From contig NZ_JABMLK010000001.1 in the NCBI RefSeq assembly GCF_013394855.1, positions 2,189,501-2,253,500 on the forward strand: DNA of 64,000 nucleotides, given 5' to 3'. This document shows positions 37,649 through 45,749 of this stretch, one piece after another. The translations under genes and the position numbers were made by a program. Within the stretch, counting starts at the first letter, position 1. Each line of letters begins with the position of its first letter. The DNA comes from Limnobaculum xujianqingii. Lineage in GTDB: Bacteria > Pseudomonadota > Gammaproteobacteria > Enterobacterales > Enterobacteriaceae. The notes under the pieces are model-generated. The model was not told the DNA's origin, searched no databases, and saw only the letters and a list, made by a program, of their open reading frames with translations.

Positions 37649-38458
37649 ATGACTCAACAAGACCATAACCCTTACACACCACCAGAATCTAACGTCGAAG
37701 ACGTTGCAGTGGTACTTGATAAAACGGGTGAAACCTTTATCCCTGGTGGTCAGGCTGTTCCTGCCGGTGAAGGTGTGAACTGGATTACTCAAGCCTGGAA
37801 CTTCATGAAACCTAAATTAGGTATGTGGGTTGTTCTGGGTATTGTCCTGTTCGTAATTCTGATGATTATCAGTTTTATTCCATTCCTGAACATTTTAACT
37901 GCCGTTATCATGCCAATTTTTGTTGGTGGCATCATTGCTATCTGTGAAAAACAACGTATGACGGGTGAAGTTGACCTTGGCCTGCTGTTCTCTGGTTTCC
38001 AAAAGAATCTGGGTTCACTGCTGGGTGTTGGCGCTATCATGTTCGGTATCATGATTCTGGCTATTATTGTGATGTTCGTTGTTGGCGGTAGCGCTATGCT
38101 GGCAATGGCAGTGGGTTCACAAGCGGGTGGCGATCCTTCAATGGCAATGGCTGGCGCAAGCGGCGGTATGATGTTCCTGGCCTTCCTGTTAATGATGGTT
38201 ATCTATCTGGTTGGTTATGCATTAACCTGGTTTGCTCCTGCATTAATCGTTGTTCACAACCTGCCTTTAGGTCAGGCTGTTTCTATGAGCCTGTCTGCTG
38301 TTAAAAAGAACATTGTTCCCGGCCTGCTGTTCTTCCTGGTAATGGGTATCATTATGTTCGTTTCAGCCTTACCTTTTGGTTTAGGTCTGTTAATCACCAT
38401 GCCTCTGTTCCTTGTTACTTACTACACGACTTACCGTAGTCTGTTTATCGCTAAGTAA
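37649..38458 (+). CDS. BPSS1780-like polytopic membrane protein
   Basis: 269 residues. The N-terminus has the motif NPYTPPES that precedes the membrane part in many RDD-like or DUF proteins. It is followed by six or so hydrophobic helices (about 55-80, 85-105, 120-150, 175-200, 215-265) with Gly/Met-rich stretches (AGASGGMMFLAFLLMMV). The predicted inner-membrane family has no known function. The assignment to the BPSS1780 type is from overall pattern. It is the first gene of the cluster, separated from the RDD gene by a strong terminator-like hairpin. Confidence 0.7.
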   Translation: MTQQDHNPYTPPESNVEDVAVVLDKTGETFIPGGQAVPAGEGVNWITQAWNFMKPKLGMWVVLGIVLFVILMIISFIPFLNILTAVIMPIFVGGIIAICEKQRMTGEVDLGLLFSGFQKNLGSLLGVGAIMFGIMILAIIVMFVVGGSAMLAMAVGSQAGGDPSMAMAGASGGMMFLAFLLMMVIYLVGYALTWFAPALIVVHNLPLGQAVSMSLSAVKKNIVPGLLFFLVMGIIMFVSALPFGLGLLITMPLFLVTYYTTYRSLFIAK

Positions 38459-38469
38459 TTTTCAGAGAT

Positions 38470-38492
38470 AAAGCCGGGCTCCGCCCGGCTTT
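38470..38492 (+). terminator. Terminator-like hairpin immediately before the RDD gene
   Basis: A perfect 10-bp stem AAAGCCGGGC / GCCCGGCTTT with a 3-nt loop, starting 11 bp after the preceding stop and ending 5 bp before the RDD ATG. Confidence 0.75.
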
Positions 38493-38497
38493 AATAT

Positions 38498-39193
38498 ATG
38501 ATGCTTGATACAGTTCGTGACATTACCACGCCGGAGCTGATTGAGATCCGATTGCACCCTGCCGGATTCCTGCCCCGCGGCTTTGCTTTTTTTATTGATA
38601 CCATCCTGCGCTGGCTTTTAATGCTACTTATCGCAATCCCCTCTATGTTTATTGGCGATTTGGGTGTTGGGCTCTTTCTGATTTCAATTTTTCTTATTGA
38701 ATGGTTTTACCCGGTCTTTTTCGAAGTGGTATTTAAAGGAAAGACACCTGGTAAACGCCTTGTTGGCTTAAAAGTACTTAATGACAATGGGACACCGGTT
38801 AGTCTGAGTGCTTCTATCATTCGTAATTTTCTACGTTTCGCTGATTTCTTCCCGCTTTTCTATTTGTTTGGCCTGATCGCTATGCTGACCAATAAAGAGT
38901 TTCGCCGTTTAGGCGATATTGTGGCGGGTACGATAGTGGTTTATACCGAACCCGCAGCCAGACGCTTTAGTGTGCCAGAAGCCATGCCGGTTCCTCCTGA
39001 TTTTCCATTATCGCGCGATACTCAAAAAACTATTGTCTCTTTTGCTGAACGTTCGGTAGGTTTAACTAAGCCAAGGCAGGAAGAGCTGGCGGCCTTGCTA
39101 CCGCAATTATCACAAACAATGCACCCGCAAGAACCTCAGGGTGCAGCACGCCTTATCAGCCTTGCTAACTTTTTGATAGGACGCAAATCATGA
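38498..39193 (+). CDS. RDD family membrane protein
   Basis: 231 residues. The RDD signature is seen as LPRGFAFFIDTILRW (Arg-Asp), with the later FKGKTPGKRLVGLKVL and LRRLGDIVAGT-like elements (FRRLGDIVAGTIVVY), and three hydrophobic segments. RDD proteins are inner-membrane proteins of mostly unknown role, some linked to transport. No Shine-Dalgarno fits before ATG 38498/38501, because the hairpin stem ends at 38492. The stop overlaps the next start (ATGA), so the remaining cluster is one translationally coupled unit. Confidence 0.85.
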   Translation: MMLDTVRDITTPELIEIRLHPAGFLPRGFAFFIDTILRWLLMLLIAIPSMFIGDLGVGLFLISIFLIEWFYPVFFEVVFKGKTPGKRLVGLKVLNDNGTPVSLSASIIRNFLRFADFFPLFYLFGLIAMLTNKEFRRLGDIVAGTIVVYTEPAARRFSVPEAMPVPPDFPLSRDTQKTIVSFAERSVGLTKPRQEELAALLPQLSQTMHPQEPQGAARLISLANFLIGRKS

Positions 39194-40188
39194 AGCAGGA
39201 ACGCTTCGAGGCATTACATCAGGCGGAATGGGAAGCCTTTGAAAACTGGTTAGGTCACCATCTGAGAATTATAAAACATCAGGATGGAACAGTATCTCAG
39301 CCGCCTTTTGCTAACCATGAGATGCCGCAACGCTACCGAAATCTTTGTCAACATTTGGCTATCGCCCGCGATCGCGGTTATAGCCTGTTGCTGGTTGAAC
39401 GGCTACATAATTTGGTCCAATCAGGGCACGACATCTTATATCGAGCCAACAGTGGTATCAGTGGCCGAATGCTCAATTATATTGCCGGTGGGTTTGCTGC
39501 CGATCTGCGTGCCAACCTTCGTTGGGTACTTCTTTCTACCCTTCTTATTATCGGGCCGTGGATCGTTATGATGGCGGTAATTCGCCTGTGGCCTGATTTT
39601 ATCTACGTGGTTATTGCTCCTGATGATATTCATCAGATGGATGAAATGTACAACGGCGATGATGCCTTTGACTATGGAGCAAGTATCCTGCGTGATTCTG
39701 GTTCTAACTGGAAGATGTTTGGATTCTACATTTATAACAATATCAGCATTGCTTTCCGGGCTTTTGCCGGTGGTCTATTGGCCGGTTTAGGCACAGTATA
39801 TACGCTGGTATTTAATGGTATTCATATGGGTGCCATTGAGGCCAGACTGGTCAATATTGGTGCCGGGCGTAACTTCTATTCGTTTGTTCTTGGTCATACC
39901 GCGTTTGAAATTGGTGGAATAATTATTTCAGGTGCGGCCGGATTAAAGCTGGGCTGGAGTTTAATTATGCCAGGTCGACTGAGTCGCCCTGATTCATTGA
40001 AAACTACGGCGCGTTCAGTGCTGGGACTGATTTGCGGTAGCGGCATTATGTTACTGATTGCTGCTATGATTGAAGCATTCTGGTCGCCACATAATTTCCC
40101 TCTACCGATAAAAATTGCTGGCGGTGTCATTACGCTGCTTCTGCTGCTTGGCTACTTTATTTTTACAGGGCGCCGCCATGCAGCTTGA
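39190..40188 (+). CDS. Stage II sporulation protein M-like membrane protein (SpoIIM/DUF95)
   Basis: 332 residues. An N-terminal cytoplasmic helical part of about 95 residues is followed by five or six membrane helices. The SpoIIM/DUF95 features are visible in YIYNNISIAFRAFAGGLLAGLGT, FNGIHMGAIEAR and LGHTAFEIGGIIISGAAGLKLG. In spore-formers SpoIIM works with SpoIID/P in septal peptidoglycan removal; in Gram-negative bacteria such homologues sit next to RDD and MoxR genes with no known role. It overlaps both neighbours. Confidence 0.85.
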   Translation: MKQERFEALHQAEWEAFENWLGHHLRIIKHQDGTVSQPPFANHEMPQRYRNLCQHLAIARDRGYSLLLVERLHNLVQSGHDILYRANSGISGRMLNYIAGGFAADLRANLRWVLLSTLLIIGPWIVMMAVIRLWPDFIYVVIAPDDIHQMDEMYNGDDAFDYGASILRDSGSNWKMFGFYIYNNISIAFRAFAGGLLAGLGTVYTLVFNGIHMGAIEARLVNIGAGRNFYSFVLGHTAFEIGGIIISGAAGLKLGWSLIMPGRLSRPDSLKTTARSVLGLICGSGIMLLIAAMIEAFWSPHNFPLPIKIAGGVITLLLLLGYFIFTGRRHAA

Positions 40189-41707
40189 TCGTTTAGCTAT
40201 TGTGCTACGTACCAGACCAGCCAATGAAGCCATTGATTTAGGCGTTCGTATGGCGATGCATTGGTTCAAGCCTCTCTATATTGCGTGGTTATGCTTTTCG
40301 TTACCAGTGATTGGACTGTTGTTTGGTTTGTCCTATTGGGCAGAGTTTAGTTATACCGCTATTTATCTGCTGATTTGGTGGATAAAACCGATGCTCGACC
40401 GTATGGCTCTATTTGTCATTAGCAGGGCGGTTTTCGGTTCTGCCCCAACATTACGTCAAAGCATAAAGGCGATCCCTACTTTACTGTTCAAAACCCGGCT
40501 AATTCGGGCATTAACCTGGGCCCGTTTCTCACCCTATCGTTCACTGACGCTACCGGTTGATGTGCTTGAAGGTGTTAAAGGCCGTAACGCCAGAATAAGA
40601 CGTAAAGCGATATCAAACTACATTGGTATTAATGCTGCGGTATTAACGCTGTTTGGCTTTGTGGTTGAAAAAGTTTTTCCGGTTTGTGCCATCGCCTTCG
40701 TGGCCATGATATCGATTGATAACAATAGCTATAGCGACGATCTGCTAAAAGACTTATGGTTCAACAATGTTAGTTACCATTCACTAATGGCATTGGGATT
40801 CTATATTTTAGGTATCTTATTGTGGGAACCTATTTATGTCGCCGCTGGTTTTTCACTTTATCTAAAAAGACGCAGTGATATCGAAGCATGGGATATTGAA
40901 CTGGAATTTCGCAAAATAGAAAAGCGGAGTCGTATTACTTCATCAACTCTGTTTAGTGCTCTGCTGCTTGTTCTGACCATTGGCATATCTGGCTATTCTC
41001 CCCATAGTTACGCCGATCAGGACGTTTCCGCTACCCGGCAAGAAACCATTACCAACGCGCCTGAAAAATTACAACAAATACTGAAACAACCGGAGTACGG
41101 CGGCAAAGAAGTCAGAAAGCGTCTGAAGTTTATGCAAGAAAAAAAGGTGAAAAAGCCCAATAAGAAACCGGATTTCTCACCGCCTCCCGTTTCAGCCAAT
41201 CCTAACAGTGCCTTAATGGCATTGACGGGTGCTGGTCAATGGATGCTTTGGGGGATTCTGGCTTTGGTGGTTATCGCTATTGCCTATTTTATTATTATTC
41301 GATTACCTGATATTCGCGGACAAAAAGGCCAAAAAATGGCCCCTCCGGCACAAATTGCCGGCCTGGATATTCAGCCAGAATCTCTGCCTGAGAATATCGC
41401 AGAAGTTGCTCTGTCGATGATTCATGCTGGCGATTTGCGATCTGCCCTCAGCCTGCTATTTCGCGGTTCGCTCTCGGTTCTTGCCCATCGGGATCGGGTG
41501 ATGTTCCGTTCTTCAGATACCGAGCAAGACTGTATCCGTTTAGTCAAACGAGCGGAACTGAACAGTGCAGCTTTCTTTATTAAATTAACTCAGCTTTGGC
41601 TGGCACAAGCTTACGCGCACCGTTCACCTGATATCTCCAAATTAGAACAGCTTTGCCGGGAGTGGCCAACTCACTACGATCACCAATCTCAGTGGGAGGC
41701 CAGTTAA
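40178..41707 (+). CDS. DUF4129 domain-containing membrane protein
   Basis: 509 residues from ATG 40178, which overlaps the SpoIIM-like gene by 11 bp; an earlier in-frame start at 40115 is rejected. The N-terminal half has several hydrophobic helices and a conserved MLDRMALFVISRAVFG region. A soluble Lys/Pro-rich stretch follows (about 340-365), then a single helix (about 378-400) and a C-terminal DUF4129 domain (EVALSMIHAGDLRSALSLLFRG...). DUF4129 accompanies transglutaminase-like or MoxR/DUF58 genes. Function unknown. Confidence 0.8.
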   Translation: MQLDRLAIVLRTRPANEAIDLGVRMAMHWFKPLYIAWLCFSLPVIGLLFGLSYWAEFSYTAIYLLIWWIKPMLDRMALFVISRAVFGSAPTLRQSIKAIPTLLFKTRLIRALTWARFSPYRSLTLPVDVLEGVKGRNARIRRKAISNYIGINAAVLTLFGFVVEKVFPVCAIAFVAMISIDNNSYSDDLLKDLWFNNVSYHSLMALGFYILGILLWEPIYVAAGFSLYLKRRSDIEAWDIELEFRKIEKRSRITSSTLFSALLLVLTIGISGYSPHSYADQDVSATRQETITNAPEKLQQILKQPEYGGKEVRKRLKFMQEKKVKKPNKKPDFSPPPVSANPNSALMALTGAGQWMLWGILALVVIAIAYFIIIRLPDIRGQKGQKMAPPAQIAGLDIQPESLPENIAEVALSMIHAGDLRSALSLLFRGSLSVLAHRDRVMFRSSDTEQDCIRLVKRAELNSAAFFIKLTQLWLAQAYAHRSPDISKLEQLCREWPTHYDHQSQWEAS

Positions 41708-41709
41708 TC

Positions 41710-42969
41710 ATGTCAACGGACAATGTGAAAAAGAGCAGCAACCCATGGCTGATTTTGGGGATTATATTCGCCGTTATCGCCGGGCTGGCAATTTACTACT
41801 ATCAGCAACTAGAGTGGGAAGAAAAAGAAGTTACCACACCACCCAGTTGGAAAGTTATTGCCAATAACTACTACACTGCAGAGCAACTACTCAGCAAGTC
41901 TGGCTATCAGGTTAAAACCGTTGGTGATTCGCTGTCATTGAATAAGTTACCGGCTAAATCAACCTTAGTGTTATTCAATCCTGATGGCTTACTTAAAGAA
42001 CCCACGCAAAAAACGAAATTGATGGACTGGGTTAGTCAAGGCGGCCACCTGATCATTTCACCCCTTGAAGATAAAAACAGCATCGACCTGCAGGAGCTGT
42101 TTGATATTTATCTGAAAGATGAGTGTGATGACGATGATAAATGCGAAACCACAAAAGCGCCGGTTGAGCTGGTTACGGTTACATTACCTGAAAAAGAAAC
42201 AGAGAATGATACGCCAGCCAAAAAGCGAGATGGGGTGCCAATCGTTTTTGAAAAAGACAAAATGGTAGCTGATGTCGCTGACACGCCTCGTTTTTACGTA
42301 GACTGGAAAACCACAGAAAACGTTCCGGAATCAACCAAAAGCGAATGGGATATTATCAGTCGTTTTCAGTTTGAACAGGGTTGGGTTACGGTTGTTCCAC
42401 TCAAGCTGTTTAGTAATAGCAATATTAAGCAATATGACCATGCCAAACTCTGGCTACATGTTGCCACCTTGCCAGACAGAAACGACACCCTCTATCTGGT
42501 TCGTTATGCCACTTTACCAAACCTGATGAGTTGGCTGGTTGAACATGCGCTTTACACATTACTGGCATTTGGGCTTTGTATCTTACTGGTGTTGTGGCGC
42601 TATATTCCGCGTTTTGGTGCACTTATCCCTACGCCACCGCCAGCCCACCCCAGCCTTACCGAACATTTAAGGGCCGTCGCTGATTTCCATTTGCATAATT
42701 ACGACTATGAACGGCTGGTCGCCCCATTGAGGGAAGAGGTGTTACGCCTGCTTCAACCATTACGCATTCAGTATCCAGGCAGACGTAGTGATGCCCAACT
42801 TATTGAACATATTACTCATTATGACATCGGGCTTATTACTCAGGCGATGGAAGGGGAAGTTCAGCATCTGAACCAATTTACCCAGTCGACCCAAACCCTG
42901 TGCCTGCTGATTGACCGATTAAACTCACTGCAAAGCAGTTCGAGTAGGAGACTAAACTATGGAATTTAA
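41710..42969 (+). CDS. DUF4350 domain-containing membrane protein
   Basis: 419 residues from ATG 41710, two bases after the previous stop. A single N-terminal helix (about 12-30) precedes an extracytoplasmic DUF4350 domain (NNYYTAEQLLSKSGYQVKTV, STLVLFNPDG, GGHLIISP), a glutamine-amidotransferase-like fold. An acidic loop (DECDDDDKCE) lies near 137-146. A second helix (about 280-300, ALYTLLAFGLCILLVLWRYIP) is followed by a cytoplasmic region. Function unknown; the family usually occurs beside MoxR and DUF58. Confidence 0.8.
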   Translation: MSTDNVKKSSNPWLILGIIFAVIAGLAIYYYQQLEWEEKEVTTPPSWKVIANNYYTAEQLLSKSGYQVKTVGDSLSLNKLPAKSTLVLFNPDGLLKEPTQKTKLMDWVSQGGHLIISPLEDKNSIDLQELFDIYLKDECDDDDKCETTKAPVELVTVTLPEKETENDTPAKKRDGVPIVFEKDKMVADVADTPRFYVDWKTTENVPESTKSEWDIISRFQFEQGWVTVVPLKLFSNSNIKQYDHAKLWLHVATLPDRNDTLYLVRYATLPNLMSWLVEHALYTLLAFGLCILLVLWRYIPRFGALIPTPPPAHPSLTEHLRAVADFHLHNYDYERLVAPLREEVLRLLQPLRIQYPGRRSDAQLIEHITHYDIGLITQAMEGEVQHLNQFTQSTQTLCLLIDRLNSLQSSSSRRLNYGI

Positions 42970-43978
42970 CTCAACGGATAGCTATTTTTCACCATCCGCT
43001 CCGGTACCCACTATCCCGACTACTCCTCAGGATGCAACGGATATTGTTCTGCGTATTCAGGAACAAATTCGTAAAGTATTTATCGGTCAGGATCATGTTG
43101 TAGAACAGATTCTTTGCGCTCTATTAGCTGGCGGCCATGTGCTGCTGGAAGGCGTTCCGGGGCTGGGGAAAACGTTACTGGCTAAAGCACTGGCCCAAGC
43201 CTGTAGCTGCCACTCGTCACGTATTCAGTTTACTCCAGACTTAATGCCAGCTGACGTTACCGGTCATATGTTTTATGACATGAAAGCATCTGAATTTGTG
43301 GTACGCCGTGGCCCCGTATTTACCAACCTGATGTTGGCGGATGAAATTAACCGTGCTCCAGCAAAAACCCAGGCCGCGTTGCTGGAAGTTATGCAAGAAG
43401 GTCAGGTGACCATTGAAGGAGAAACGGCCCAGCTGTCACCGCCTTTTTTAGTTATTGCCACACAAAACCCGATCGAACAGGACGGAACCTACGCCTTGCC
43501 GGAAGCTCAGTTAGACAGATTTTTACTTCATGTGATGTTTGACTACCCTACTGAGCAGGAAGAGCTGGCATTAGTTGCCGCCAGTACCTTTGAGCGCGTA
43601 GGCGATCGTCTGGACGTTGATAAAATCGAAGCGGTTGCCAGCCCGGAAATGATTGTTGCCTTACAAAAAATTACTGCCAGTATTCGGGTTGATGATAGCG
43701 TATTAAACTATGCATTAAGCATTGTCAGAACAACGCGTAACTGGCCAGGTATCAGTACTGGAGCTGGCCCACGCGGCGGTATCGCACTGATTCGCTCAGC
43801 CCGAGCCAGCGCCATATTGGCAGGTCGCGACTTTGTCACACCTGATGATGTGAAACAACAGGCAATACCAACATTACGCCATCGTATTGCCCTTTCACCT
43901 GATGCTGAAATTGAAGGACTGACAGAAGAGCACATTCTCAATCGCCTGTTAGACCAAATTGAGGCTCCACGCAGATGA
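42959..43978 (+). CDS. MoxR family AAA+ ATPase
   Basis: 339 residues. Walker A is GVPGLGKT at 65-72, Walker B LMLADE at 124-129, sensor 1 Asn170 in IATQNPIEQ, then LPEAQLDRFL and a C-terminal AAA lid. MoxR ATPases act as chaperones that mature or insert metal- or membrane-associated complexes, usually with a VWA or DUF58 partner. The start overlaps the DUF4350 gene by 11 bp and the stop overlaps the DUF58 gene by 4 bp. Confidence 0.92.
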   Translation: MEFNSTDSYFSPSAPVPTIPTTPQDATDIVLRIQEQIRKVFIGQDHVVEQILCALLAGGHVLLEGVPGLGKTLLAKALAQACSCHSSRIQFTPDLMPADVTGHMFYDMKASEFVVRRGPVFTNLMLADEINRAPAKTQAALLEVMQEGQVTIEGETAQLSPPFLVIATQNPIEQDGTYALPEAQLDRFLLHVMFDYPTEQEELALVAASTFERVGDRLDVDKIEAVASPEMIVALQKITASIRVDDSVLNYALSIVRTTRNWPGISTGAGPRGGIALIRSARASAILAGRDFVTPDDVKQQAIPTLRHRIALSPDAEIEGLTEEHILNRLLDQIEAPRR

Positions 43979-45279
43979 TTCTGCCTTCTAACCGGCTATT
44001 AGTGCTTGGAGGTCTTTGGTTCTGTGGGTCAATACCCGCAGCGATTGTACCTTCCCTGTTTCCGGTCTGGCTAATAGGTGGCGCAGCACTTTTACTGCTG
44101 ATTACGCTGGACGCAATCGGTTTATATCGGCAGCCGTTGCCTGTTATTGAACGCGAAGTTGCGGGCAGTCTGCCGCAAACCATTTGGCGAAACGTGACCT
44201 TATATGTCACTTCGCAGGTATCCGTACGTCAAAAAATTCAATTAAAAGATAGCCCGCCGGAAAAGTGTGAATACGATGACAGAACCATTCATCTGATGCT
44301 TACCCCACCACAAGTTTCTCAGGTTGTTTACCGCATCAAACCGCTAATGCGGGGCGATTTATGGTTTGGTCACGTTCACCTGCGTCTGTTTTCCCCTTTG
44401 CAGCTATGGCAACGTCAGGCATTGGTTGGCTCAACACAAAAAGTCAGTGTTTTTCCAAACTTTGCACCAATAACCCAAATGGCACTGCAAACTACCATTA
44501 CTCAGGCAGGTATGGGATTTCATAAATTCCGTAAACGAGGTCAGGGTATGGAGTTTGAACAACTGCGTGAATATCGTAGTGGTGATGCTATGCGGCAAAT
44601 AGACTGGAAGGCCACAACCCGAATGAGAAAAATGATCTCTCGGGAATATCAGGACGAGCGCAATCAGCGCATTATTATGATGCTGGACTGTGGACGCCGT
44701 ATGGGCGCCAGTGAAGGCGAATTAATGCATTTTGACCATGCTCTAAACGCCGTATTACTACTCTCTTATGTTGGGCTACGCTATGGCGACTCAGTAGGGT
44801 TAATAACTCTGGGTGGCCCGGAACGCTATTTACCACCGGTTCGCTCGGTTAACGCGATTAACCGAGTCCTGCATGAGGTGTACGATCTGCAACCGACGTT
44901 GTCCAGTAGCGATTTTGAAGTCGCAGCCCAATCTCTAATTACCCGGGAACGTAAGCGTTCACTGGTAGTTATGTTTACCAACTTAAGAGATGAAGATGAG
45001 CAAAGCCTGCTGGCATCGGTGAAACTGCTAAGTAAACGCCATCTGGTGTTAGTTGCCAGCCTGCGGGAAACCGAGCTGGATGATGCAGCTTCAATGTCGA
45101 TTAATAATCAGCAGGATGCTGCTCTGCGTGCCGCAGCTGCCAGCTATCAGTCTAAGCGTCAGGCGGTATTAACGCGATTACGTAGTGCCGGGGTACTTTG
45201 TCTGGATGTTCAGCCGCAGCAGTTGGCGGTTGAGAGTGTGAATAGGTATCTGGCGATTAAGGCGGCGGGACAACTATAG
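43975..45279 (+). CDS. DUF58 domain-containing protein
   Basis: 434 residues: two short N-terminal membrane helices (about 6-22 and 30-48), then a beta-rich region and the DUF58 core EFEQLREYRSGDAMRQIDWKA. The VWA-like metal site is degenerate: MMLDCGRRMG (Asp238) lacks the serines of DxSxS. The partner MoxR ATPase is directly upstream and translationally coupled. It is the last gene of the cluster, followed by two facing copies of the intergenic repeat. Confidence 0.9.
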   Translation: MILPSNRLLVLGGLWFCGSIPAAIVPSLFPVWLIGGAALLLLITLDAIGLYRQPLPVIEREVAGSLPQTIWRNVTLYVTSQVSVRQKIQLKDSPPEKCEYDDRTIHLMLTPPQVSQVVYRIKPLMRGDLWFGHVHLRLFSPLQLWQRQALVGSTQKVSVFPNFAPITQMALQTTITQAGMGFHKFRKRGQGMEFEQLREYRSGDAMRQIDWKATTRMRKMISREYQDERNQRIIMMLDCGRRMGASEGELMHFDHALNAVLLLSYVGLRYGDSVGLITLGGPERYLPPVRSVNAINRVLHEVYDLQPTLSSSDFEVAAQSLITRERKRSLVVMFTNLRDEDEQSLLASVKLLSKRHLVLVASLRETELDDAASMSINNQQDAALRAAAASYQSKRQAVLTRLRSAGVLCLDVQPQQLAVESVNRYLAIKAAGQL

Positions 45280-45326
45280 TGGGAATTATGTGGTTGATGG
45301 TTCCACTTTAAATTAGCTTTTGAGAA

Positions 45327-45489
45327 TATTTCGGCCGTAAAAGCAAAGTACTTATATTAACTTCGTGCTCGGCCGGAAGACCGTTTGTACTTAGCATCAG
45401 AGTGCTTCGGGCCTAGCCCGCCTAGGGGCCGTTACAAAACACCTTCGGTGTTTTGCCCTTCGGGCCAGCGTTCGTCCTTCCCGACAATT
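45327..45489 (+). repeat. Structured intergenic repeat, copy 3
   Basis: Arms TTTCGGCCG (45329-45337) and CGGCCGGAA (45370-45378) pair with one wobble. GGGCCTAGCCCGCCTAGGGGC follows, then a perfect local hairpin AAAACACC / GGTGTTTT, and the end CCTTCCCGACAAT. It is in the same orientation as the MoxR-DUF58 cluster and faces copy 4. Confidence 0.8.
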
Positions 45490-45557
45490 GGCTCAAACCG
45501 AACTTTATTCTCAATACAAAATGATAATATATGAATCTACAGTACCAGCAAATTCAA

Positions 45558-45713
45558 ACTGAGGGAGAGACCGCTGTTGGGGTCGTAGCAGCTTTAGCTG
45601 CCGGAGCGCCCCTAAGCGGGCTAGGCCCGAAGCGCACCAGAATAGAGTACAGACGGTCTTCCGGTCGAGCACTTTAGTGATATAGGCACTTTGCTTCTAC
45701 GACCGGAATATAC
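45558..45713 (-). repeat. Structured intergenic repeat, copy 4
   Basis: On the minus strand the arms are TTCCGGTCG (45708-45700) and CGACCGGAA (45667-45659). Both arms carry the matching C-to-T and G-to-A change relative to copies 1 and 2, so pairing is kept. GGGCCTAGCCCGCTTAGGGGCGC and a local hairpin GCAGC-TAAA-GCTGC follow. It lies just past the truB stop and faces copy 3 across about 70 bp. Confidence 0.8.
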
Positions 45714-45749
45714 TCAGTAGTCAATTTCTTAGGTTTATCAATAAAAAGA

